NCBI GenBank assembly: GCA_016714605.1
Contig: JADKDL010000005.1
Location: 124,001-188,000, forward strand
Reading direction: 5' to 3'
DNA length: 64,000 bases
Origin: Bacteroidales bacterium
GTDB lineage: Bacteria; Bacteroidota; Bacteroidia; Bacteroidales; UBA1715
A program made the translations under genes and the position numbers. The notes under the pieces are model-generated. The model had not been told where the DNA came from. It did no database searches and was given only the letters and a program-made list of their open reading frames with translations. Of this stretch, positions 51,719-60,700 are shown one piece after another (positions within the stretch are counted from its first letter, which is position 1; each line of letters opens with the position of its first letter).

Positions 51719-54253
51719 TTACATGAACAGCAGGCGCATCATTATCTTTACGTAATTCTTTAGCAATAGCATTACCTCAGCAATATCAGAAACAAGATTT
51801 GCAGAACCATGAGTATCTACAACACCTATACGCTCAGGTTTAACACCTGAATTTTTTACACTTTCTGCAATTGCATGTCTTAATGCCTGCTCTGATGGAG
51901 CAAACATAGTTTTTGATTTATATTCAGATGAACCTGCAACATTTTCAATTATTGCAAGAATTGAATCGTTATCTTTAACAGCATCGGCGTATCTTTTCAA
52001 GAGGAATACTCCTCCACCTTCTCCGGTTAGGAATCCTTGACCTGATTCATCAAAAGGAGCTGGAATTTCTTCAGCCATGGCACCCATGCTGCAAATGGTA
52101 CTAATGAATACATTTGTTGTATGTCTGTTTAGTCCACCTGCAATCATCATCTCAGTGTCGGTAAACATGAGTTGATACATTGCCGGAAGCATAGAAGCTA
52201 TACCCGAAGAGCAAGCTGTATCTACAGTGAAATTAGGACCGTTACAATTTAATCTATTAGCAACAATACCTGCATTTATATTAGACATCCAACCTGGTAA
52301 TGTAGCTTCTGTATGAGGCGGACCATCTTCTAAAATTTCTTCAACGACTTTTGTTAAGCAGTCTTCAAGAGCAGTGTTGTTTTTGTAGGTTTCGGTTTGT
52401 CTAAATGTTTCGGCATATTCGTCGGCACTTAGAGGGAACGATATTATTGAATAATTATCGTCATGTATTGCGCCAATACTTACACCTATATTTTTATTGT
52501 CTTTAATATCTAGACCATATCCTGATAAAAGTCTATCAGCCATTTCAACAGAAAGTAATTGAGCTGAAGATATTTGAGATACCCAATTACGACTAATTTT
52601 GTGTCTTACGTTATTTATTTGGTAATCGTCTATTAAAGATATTTTTCTAGTAGTAATTCTTTCTCCTTTAGGTACATTTGGACCGAAATTTTCTTCCCAA
52701 CCAAGTTTTTTCAAATCGGTATCTACAAAAAGATTTTTACCACTTTCCATGTTGTTCCAGAAAGTATCTATTTCAGTAGCTCCCGGCAATCTACAAGCCA
52801 CACCTACAATAGCCATTCTTCTGTCTACCTTAGTTCTGGCAGTAGGCTGGTATTTTTCTGCGGTTTCTACTATAGCATGATAGTTTACTCCCCCAAATCC
52901 GCTTGTAGTAATAGCTGCATATTTGCTACCGTTTGATCTATTTTTCCATTCTACTGGTTTATTAGGAATGTTTAGAGATTCTGAACTTTTGTTTGCATAT
53001 TTAGAAAGTTTTTGGAATCTTGGCATGTGAGGAATTATTCCTTCATTCATTCCTAAAACAGTTTTTATGAGTCCTGCAATTCCTGCAGCCGCTTTTAAGT
53101 GACCTATTTGGTGTTTTACAGTACCTAGATATAAAGGATTATCTTTTTCTCTATTACTATAAACGGTCGAGATTGCGTCATATTCATTAGCATCGCCAAC
53201 AACGGTAGATGTAGCATGAGCTTCAAGGTATTGAATATCTTCGGCTTTAAGCTGAGCAACATCTAAAGCTTTTTGAAGCGCAATAGATCTTTGTTTTACG
53301 CTTGGATTGTAAATAGCTTGTCCGGCACCATCACTGGTTGCTCCAATTCCTCTAATTACAGCTTTAATATTGTCACCGTCGGCAATAGCATCTTCAAGTC
53401 TTTTTAGAATAACTATACCACCACCTTCTCCAATAACGAGGCCGTTAGCACTGTCATCAAATGGATTTGAATTACCTTTTTCACTTAAACCGCCAAGTCT
53501 AGAGAACCCAATATATATTGCAGGGTTTATACCCATATCAATACCACCAGAAATGGCTATACGAGCATCGCCGGCCATAAGAGCATGGCATGCTATAGAT
53601 AATGAAACGAATGATGATGCACAAGCACCATCAACACTCATGTTTGAACCTTTTATACCAAATACTTGTGCTACACGGTTTGGTACAGAAGAAATTACTG
53701 CACCGGTAGCTGAACTTGTTGGATGAAACTTATGACCTCTATCTTCGAGTGCTTTCTGAAATTCAAAATGAAGATTATCAATCTCCTTTTCAGTCAGCCC
53801 TTTTTGACGAAGGTAAGGTGCTATTTTCTTTTCAAATTTAAATCTATTCAGATATAAACTTACATGAGCATATTCATCTACACCGCTACCACCTATAATG
53901 GTAATGGCATCTTCCAATTCTTTAGAATGAGGTTTTATTCCGGCATCTTCAAGAGCTTGTCTTGTAGCTTCAATTGCAACTAATTGAGAAATATCAACAC
54001 CATCAAAACTTTTTGGTGGTAATTTATATTTCAGTGCATCAAATTCAAATTCCTTTATAAAACATCCTGCTTTTGTATAAGTTTTGTGATTTTTCTTTTC
54101 TAACGATAAAAATTGATCCATGTACCAATATTTCTCAGGCATATCTTTTACAAATTGTTCACCTGAAAGAATATTATTCCAATACTCATTTACATTGTTA
54201 GCTTCGGGAAATACACATCCCATCCCGATAATTGCAATATCGTATTTTGACAT
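51719..54253 (-). CDS. PfaA-like synthase, N-terminal part: two ketosynthase domains
   Basis: The start is MSKYDIAIIGMGCVFPEANNV. The first ketosynthase (about 1-465) has catalytic Cys 211 in DGACASS and His 346 and 385 in EAHATST and KHQIGHLKAAAG. The second (about 479 on) has Cys 681 in VDTACSSG and His 815 in VVDTHGSAN; its third His is in the next frame. Both are therefore predicted active condensing enzymes, not one KS plus a chain-length factor. The frame breaks after SDIAEV: restoring one base near 51775 gives NAIAKELRKDNDAPAVHVTAVKSHVGH without interruption. The whole gene would encode about 2,650 residues in the order KS-KS-AT-ACP4-KR-DH. Confidence 0.92.
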   Translation of the reverse strand: MSKYDIAIIGMGCVFPEANNVNEYWNNILSGEQFVKDMPEKYWYMDQFLSLEKKNHKTYTKAGCFIKEFEFDALKYKLPPKSFDGVDISQLVAIEATRQALEDAGIKPHSKELEDAITIIGGSGVDEYAHVSLYLNRFKFEKKIAPYLRQKGLTEKEIDNLHFEFQKALEDRGHKFHPTSSATGAVISSVPNRVAQVFGIKGSNMSVDGACASSFVSLSIACHALMAGDARIAISGGIDMGINPAIYIGFSRLGGLSEKGNSNPFDDSANGLVIGEGGGIVILKRLEDAIADGDNIKAVIRGIGATSDGAGQAIYNPSVKQRSIALQKALDVAQLKAEDIQYLEAHATSTVVGDANEYDAISTVYSNREKDNPLYLGTVKHQIGHLKAAAGIAGLIKTVLGMNEGIIPHMPRFQKLSKYANKSSESLNIPNKPVEWKNRSNGSKYAAITTSGFGGVNYHAIVETAEKYQPTARTKVDRRMAIVGVACRLPGATEIDTFWNNMESGKNLFVDTDLKKLGWEENFGPNVPKGERITTRKISLIDDYQINNVRHKISRNWVSQISSAQLLSVEMADRLLSGYGLDIKDNKNIGVSIGAIHDDNYSIISFPLSADEYAETFRQTETYKNNTALEDCLTKVVEEILEDGPPHTEATLPGWMSNINAGIVANRLNCNGPNFTVDTACSSGIASMLPAMYQLMFTDTEMMIAGGLNRHTTNVFISTICSMGAMAEEIPAPFDESGQGFLTGEGGGVFLLKRYADAVKDNDSILAIIENVAGSSEYKSKTMFAPSEQALRHAIAESVKNSGVKPERIGVVDTHGSANLVSDIAEVMLLLKNYVKIMMRLLFM

Positions 54254-54321
54254 ATTTTTTGAGAATTGTTTTTTAAAATTCTGAACATCAATAAGTTGTC
54301 TATTTTGCGTTTTTCGCGGAG

Positions 54322-54329
54322 CAAATTTA
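54322..54329 (-). promoter_or_regulatory. Possible -7 box of the synthase gene
   Basis: On the minus strand this reads TAAATTTG, fitting TAnnTTTG, about 70 bases before the synthase ATG. A -33 TTTG is not seen at normal spacing. Confidence 0.4.
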
Positions 54330-54423
54330 TTAAAAAATTGTCACTTTTTTATTAAATCTTGCCGCTAATTGACTTTTTTTAATAATTTGCCTTACTTAGT
54401 AGCGTATTTTATCAATAACTTTC

Positions 54424-54431
54424 TACTTTTG
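54424..54431 (+). promoter_or_regulatory. Possible -7 box of the oxidoreductase fusion gene
   Basis: TACTTTTG fits TAnnTTTG and lies 50 bases before the ATG at 54482. It faces away from the synthase box in the same 228-base divergent region, so the two genes may be coregulated. Confidence 0.42.
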
Positions 54432-54481
54432 TCGATTAATTTAGTTTTTTATTTTAGTAAAGACAAAAAGGCTTAGAGAAA

Positions 54482-56845
54482 ATGAATAAAAACACAATTC
54501 CTTCATCGGCTGATGTTGTGATTGCAGGAGCCGGACTTGGTGGTCTGGTTTGCGGAATAGAACTGCAAAGACACGGTTTGAATGTTTGCATTTTTGAAAA
54601 AAAACACATAGCCGGTGGGTATGCTCACCTATTTAAGAGAAAAGATTATGTTTTTGATGTTTCTTTACATCATTTAGGTGGTTTGGGCGAAGGCGATATG
54701 ACTTACAAAGTTTTACAACCACTTGGTATTCTTGAAAAGTTGGAATATAGGAAAAAAGAAAATTTATTTTCAGCAAGATATCCTGATTTTGATGTGAATA
54801 TTCCTAATGATAAATCTGAAATTATTGAATATCTATCAAAAATGTTTCCTCATGAACGTGAGAACATTAGGAAGTATTTTGAAGTAATGACGGTACTTAA
54901 AAAACATGTAACGTCGCCAGTTATATATGGAGATTTTAGTACACCACCAGATCAGTTACTTTCATATAAATATATAGATAGTACTTTTGCTGATTTGACT
55001 AATGAATTCATTACCGACAGTAAGCTCAAAGCTGTTTTGCAGCAGATGTGGAATTATTTGGGTTTACCGCCCGAACTTGCTACTGCAAACTATTCTGCAT
55101 GTATTTTTGCAAGCGGTTTTATAGAAGGTGCATATCACGTAAAGGGTGGTGGTACTGCAATTACCAATGCTCTGGTTGAGCGTTTTGAGGAACTTGGCGG
55201 CTCTATTTTTTATAGGAATGGAGTGAAAAAAATAATTGTAGAGAATAACTCAGTAAGAGGTGTAGAATTAGAGAAAGGCGAATATATAGCAACCAAACAA
55301 GTAGTTTCTAATGCTAGTCCGTATGATACCTTTTTTAATATGATGGATGAGAATGTTATTTCTAAAGTATTCAAAACGAGATTGAATCAGATGGAAATTT
55401 CTAATTCGCTTCATGCCATGTATATTGGTCTTAAATGCACACCAAGTAGTATAGGAATTCCGGTAAATAACTTCTTCTATAACCATCAGTATGACTATAC
55501 TAAAGCCTACAGAGATTGCATGTCCGGCTATACTGATAAGACCGATTGGTGTTGTACAAACTCTGAATTGGAGGAAACTCTAATAGCTCCTCAAGGTGGC
55601 GGTATTCTTTCTTTTGCAGAACTTACTTCGCCGGGAAATTGGCTTACCGACTCGGAAGAGAATTATGAAAATGCAAAACATAGATTGAAAGATATACTTC
55701 TAGATAAATATGATGCTTGTTTCCCTGGTTTGAAGGAAAATGCAGAAGTCGTTATTTTAGGTACTCCGCGTACCATGAAAAGATATTCAAGCAATCCGTT
55801 GGGGGCAGTTTATGGTTTGGCTCAAACAGTGCAGCAGTCAAATAATCGGAGATTAGGAAACCGTACACCAATTGCCGGACTTACACTTACCGGTTCTTGG
55901 ACTCAAGCAGGGGGCGGTTATGAAGGTACTATGATGACTGGTTTAAAATCTGCTCATGTATTACTTAATGGTATGCAAATGAATTGGTTGTCATTGGGAG
56001 AATATGCAAATAAAAAAGAAATCAAAAAAGAACCTGATAGTTTACAAAAAGAAATAGAGAAAAGTGGCTACAAAATGTATTCACTTCCGGCTATTGTATA
56101 TCCTGATGATACTAATTACCTTGGAAAGGCCACAGAAACTGCATTTCTAAGGTTTTTTGATAGGGGTAGGGTGGCTCTAATTGAACAAAGCGCTGAACTG
56201 AATGCCCTGAAAGATGAATTAAGTAAATATTTTGTTCATGTCTATAAGTTCGTGATGGATTTAGAAGATTCTGAAGGTGTAGGTAAACCCCTAAGTATTC
56301 TTACCGGCTACCGCAAAACTACTTCACACAGAGCTTCTGTAGATCAGATAATTTGTAATGCCGATAATAAAATTTTATCTAAGGCATTGTTTGAAATTGT
56401 GTTCGTAAAAATTGGTGGCGAATTAGTAGAATTGCCCGAGGTTTATAAATTTTATGATCAATTGCCATTTACGGTAAGTAAACCTGCGTTGCCTAAAGTT
56501 TTGATAAATAAAAATACTGATTTTAAATGTATCAGTGAGTTTTATGTTTATTATGAAGATACTGATGCTCAGGGCATTGTCTATAATGTTTCATACACAA
56601 AATATTGTCAGAAAACATTATTTAATTTCAGAAAAGAGATATTAGGAGACCGAGATTTTGATAGATTAAAGACAAAACGTATAGAAATTAGGTTTTTAAA
56701 TTCTGCTAATATGAGCGAGACAATTTTGGTGAAAGCTCTTCCGCGAACTATTGACGAAAATAATTTTGTTGTCGATTTTATTGTGGAGAATAAAGCTACA
56801 AAAGCGACTCTGACCGAAGTTTCAATAGAATATTTGTATAAATGA
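54482..56845 (+). CDS. Fusion of CrtI/RetSat-like FAD oxidoreductase with two hot-dog thioesterase-like domains
   Basis: Residues 1-505 form a phytoene-desaturase/retinol-saturase-type flavoprotein: FAD-binding ADVVIAGAGLGGLVCGIELQR, then EKKHIAGGYAHLF, and the C-terminal FAD motif LTGSWTQAGGGYEGTMMTGLKSA. Residues ~530-660 (YSLPAIVYPDDTNYLGKATETAFLRFFDRGRVALI) and ~680-787 (FYVYYEDTDAQGIVYNVSYTKYCQKTL) each look like a 4HBT-type hot-dog domain with the 'DtD..G.v.n..Y' signature. The first would add or remove double bonds in a polyene or lipid, and the hot-dog pair could release acyl chains from ACP or CoA. It is divergent from the KS-KS synthase, its likely partner. Domain boundaries are estimates; the fusion itself is an uninterrupted frame. 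Confidence 0.85.
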   Translation: MNKNTIPSSADVVIAGAGLGGLVCGIELQRHGLNVCIFEKKHIAGGYAHLFKRKDYVFDVSLHHLGGLGEGDMTYKVLQPLGILEKLEYRKKENLFSARYPDFDVNIPNDKSEIIEYLSKMFPHERENIRKYFEVMTVLKKHVTSPVIYGDFSTPPDQLLSYKYIDSTFADLTNEFITDSKLKAVLQQMWNYLGLPPELATANYSACIFASGFIEGAYHVKGGGTAITNALVERFEELGGSIFYRNGVKKIIVENNSVRGVELEKGEYIATKQVVSNASPYDTFFNMMDENVISKVFKTRLNQMEISNSLHAMYIGLKCTPSSIGIPVNNFFYNHQYDYTKAYRDCMSGYTDKTDWCCTNSELEETLIAPQGGGILSFAELTSPGNWLTDSEENYENAKHRLKDILLDKYDACFPGLKENAEVVILGTPRTMKRYSSNPLGAVYGLAQTVQQSNNRRLGNRTPIAGLTLTGSWTQAGGGYEGTMMTGLKSAHVLLNGMQMNWLSLGEYANKKEIKKEPDSLQKEIEKSGYKMYSLPAIVYPDDTNYLGKATETAFLRFFDRGRVALIEQSAELNALKDELSKYFVHVYKFVMDLEDSEGVGKPLSILTGYRKTTSHRASVDQIICNADNKILSKALFEIVFVKIGGELVELPEVYKFYDQLPFTVSKPALPKVLINKNTDFKCISEFYVYYEDTDAQGIVYNVSYTKYCQKTLFNFRKEILGDRDFDRLKTKRIEIRFLNSANMSETILVKALPRTIDENNFVVDFIVENKATKATLTEVSIEYLYK

Positions 56846-56931
56846 TATATTTAAAAACTACAGGTTTTTGGAGATGTATTAGATAAATTCTTTTTTGTTT
56901 TTTATAAACCAAGTTATATTCTAAGAAAATT

Positions 56932-57738
56932 ATGAAAAATAGTTTTGAGGGATCCGTTAGGAAAATGCGTACAGAGCTTAATAATGGCTATGTATCTTAT
57001 TATCTTCCTATTGGAAGTAACGAAGTTTATATGAACGAACTTATTGGTTCAGAAATTAAAATTGAATATACCAATGATATACATTGCATAAAGTGTGGCG
57101 AAAAAACATATAAATCATTTGCACAGGGGTTTTGCTACCGTTGCTTAACCACCGCACCAGAAGCAGAGGAGTGTGTATTAAAACCTGAACTTTGTAGAGC
57201 TCATGAAGGTATAGCTCGCGATATGGAATATGCTCAAGAAAATTGCCTCTGTCCGCAGATTGTTTATTTGGCAGTGTCAAATAATGTAAAAGTTGGTGTA
57301 ACCAGACATTTTCAAGTACCAACTCGATGGATAGACCAAGGTGCTACATATGCACTGGCAATAGCCCAAGTACCAAATAGATATACGGCTGGTATCATTG
57401 AAATGGAGCTAAAAAAATATTTCACCGATAAAACTAATTGGCAGCAGATGCTTAAAAATAATATTCTTGCTAATGTAGATTTACCTGCCGAGCGAAGAAA
57501 AGCATTTTCTTATTTGCCCCAAACATTTCAGCAATACCAGATTATGGATGGAGCTGTTTTAGAAATAAAATATCCGGTAGAAAGTTATCCAACAAAAATA
57601 AAGTCGCTAGATATTGAAAAACAATTAGTAATTACCCAAACACTCACCGGCATAAAAGGACAATATCTACTTTTTGCCGATGGAAATGTTACGAATATTA
57701 GAAAATACGGAGGATATTCGTTCCGTTTACATTATTAA
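56932..57738 (+). CDS. DUF2797 family protein
   Basis: 268 residues with Cys pairs typical of a zinc site (CIKCGEKT and CYRCLTT, plus a Cys in LKPELCRAHEG and two in ENCLCPQ). The central part has VYLAVSNNVKVGVTRHFQVPTRWIDQGATYALAIAQVPNRYTAGIIE, which fits the DUF2797 family. Its function is unknown; the middle region resembles nuclease-like GIY-YIG folds in layout (VKVGVTR, RWIDQG), a hint only. It lies 86 bases after the oxidoreductase fusion in the same direction and converges with the activase gene. Confidence 0.82.
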   Translation: MKNSFEGSVRKMRTELNNGYVSYYLPIGSNEVYMNELIGSEIKIEYTNDIHCIKCGEKTYKSFAQGFCYRCLTTAPEAEECVLKPELCRAHEGIARDMEYAQENCLCPQIVYLAVSNNVKVGVTRHFQVPTRWIDQGATYALAIAQVPNRYTAGIIEMELKKYFTDKTNWQQMLKNNILANVDLPAERRKAFSYLPQTFQQYQIMDGAVLEIKYPVESYPTKIKSLDIEKQLVITQTLTGIKGQYLLFADGNVTNIRKYGGYSFRLHY

Positions 57739-57748
57739 TACTGATTAA

Positions 57749-60700
57749 TTAATCAGAAACTTTTGTTTTAATCTCTTCTTTTGCAATTTGTCCACGAACG
57801 GTTTCTTTTGCATTTTCAACCATAAAATGCAATCTGTTGAAAATATTTACCTCGCTTGTACCTCCGTCAAAATCAAGGAATAACAAATTCATGTCAGGAT
57901 ATAAATCTTTTATTCTTTTTTCAATGCCTTTTGAAACGATATGATTAGCAATACAGCCAAATGGTTGTAGACTTACTACGTTTTTAATACCTCTATCGGC
58001 AAAAGAAACTATCTCTGCCGGTATGAGCCAACCTTCTCCAAATTGGTGAACTAAATCTATTACTTTTGATGCATTTTCGGCCTCTTTATATATGGAATGT
58101 CTTTTTTGGTAATACCTGAATTCTTTGAGAATTTTGTCGGTTTTCTTGATGTAATTATTAATATTATTTTCAATAAAAGCAATGTACAACTGACTCGTAA
58201 CACTCAGTCGGCTTAATTTTTTCTTCTTATTAACTTTAAGATTTACAAATTCTTGAATGATAAAATCTAAAAAGTCGGGAAAATTTACTTCTATACGGTT
58301 ATCTATAAGCCACTGAGTGATATTCATATTGGCGAAGTTGTTGAATTTAAGATATATTTCACCTACCAACCCAATCTGAGGTAATTTATCTTCGATACAA
58401 TCTACCGCATTAAACTCATCAACAGCCTGTTTAAGCAGCAAAAACATTCCTTTTTTATCGTTTTTAATTATTATATCGTGAGTTCTATTTATGTATTTAT
58501 CGTACAGAGCTCTTGTTGTGCCTTTTACCCTTTCTCTCGAAGCTGTTGCGAAATATAATTTATTAAGAGCATCGGCAAAGAGAACACAGGTAATAGCTAT
58601 GCCAAAAACTTTTTTCCATTCAATTTCAAAACCATATTGTTCGTTTATCAATCCTGCATTTGTAGCAACAGATATTACCGGAATATTCTCATAACCAGCA
58701 TTAAGTAGAGCTTTTTTTATAATTGATATATAATTGGAAGCACGGCATTGTCCGCCAGTTTGAGAAATACTTACAGCAACATTCGTTAAGTCATATTTGC
58801 CTGATTGTAAGGCTTTAATAAGGTCGCCTACAATAAGTGTTGCTGGAAAGCAAATTTCATTGTTCGAATATTTGAGTCCTACATCTACCGTTTTTTGGTC
58901 GGAAACCGGTAAACTTATAAAATTATATCCCTGCAATTGAAATAGAGAATCTATCATAGGAGAGATAACTTCCGAAAAATGAGGTGCTAAAATTATTTTA
59001 GACTTATCGCCTTTCCCAAAAACAGGTAGTTTCTTAATTGTAGATTTTTCTATAAAATCGGTATTTCTTTGTTTTACCGACTCTACCAATGAGCGAAGAC
59101 GCAATGAAATTGATCCGCCACTTGTAATTTCATCAATACGTAAAAGGGTATAAGTTTTCTTCTGATTTTGTAGCAAGTCCTTTATTTCATCAATAAAAAA
59201 GCTGTCGGGTCCACAACCAAAAGAATTAAGATGTACAAATTCAATCGGATATTCTTCATGAGCAGCTACGTATTGGGCGGCTCTTATAATTCTATTTGGG
59301 TATGACCACTGCGAAATAGCCAGAAGATCTTTAAAATTTGCGTTAAATCCTTCAGGAACTACCTCTTCGTTTATTACAGAAACGCCCAAATCGGTAAGTA
59401 TTTGCGAGGTTTTTTGATGTATAAGTTTATCGGTATGGTATGGTCTTCCTACCAACATTATAACCGGTAAACCATTTTCTCTGGCAGATTCTAATATTCT
59501 AAAACCTCGTAATCTAATTTTTTCTTTATAGTTATTTTGGTGAAATAATGCTCTTTCAAAAGCTCTTTCAAAAACATACGATTTTACATTAAATTGTTTT
59601 AGGTACGAATAGCATGCTTTTTTCAGTAATTTCTTATCGTCAAATGAGAACGCCGGACTGTCAATTTCTATACCTTTGCGTTTCGATAAAGGTATAGAGC
59701 TCTTAAGTACCTCACTATAACTGGAAACAATAGGGCAATTAAAAGAGTTTACAGCATCAGGTTGTTCTTTGCTTTCATTGATAACAATTGGATAGAAGAT
59801 GCGGTCTATTTTTTTATTTACCAAATTGAATATATGTCCGTGAGCCAATTTTGCAGGAAAACAAATATTATCGGCCATCACAGTGCCTTGTCCTAAATCA
59901 TTGATAGCAAGATTAGATTCGTCTGATAGGCAAACATTTAACCCCGAATACGTAAAGAGTGTGTTCCAAAATGGGAAATTTTCATACATACCCAAAATAC
60001 GTGGAATTCCAATAGTAATGCCTTTAGAATCAACAGCATTCATTTCTCTATTGAAAAGTAAGTCGTATTTAAAATCGTAAATATTTTCACCTTTTATTCT
60101 TTGTTCCCCCTTATTTGAAAAAACTTTTTCACATTTATTTCCTGAGAAATGGTATCCTTTATTTTCAAACTCAAATCGAGTAACGACACAAAAATTATTA
60201 CAAGCTTTACAAGTAATTTGTTTTGAATGAATGTGTAGTGGTTTTGAAAAATCTGAAATAGCACGTGGGTTAACCGTCAATTGCATAGCATATAAAGCTG
60301 AGCCAAAAGCACCCATAAGTTCTGGAATATCAGAACATTTAACTTGCTTTCCGGTTTCTAGTTCCAATGCTCTTACTAAAGCTTTGTTTCTGAATGCTCC
60401 ACCCTGAACAACAATATTGTTGCCTAAAACATTCATGTCTGTTATTTTCAGAACTTTATATAAGCAATTTTTCACTACAGAATATGCCAAACCTGCTGCA
60501 ATATCTTCTACAGGAGCACCTTCACGTAAAAATTGTTTAACTTTTGAATTCATAAATACGGTACAACGAGTACCCAAATCGCAAGGAGAGGTGGCTTTGC
60601 AGGCAATTTCAGCAAAGTTTGCCGCATTGTAATTTAAGTTATGCGCAAAATTTTCAATAAACGAACCACATCCAGACGAGCAGGCTTCGTTTATTTCAAG

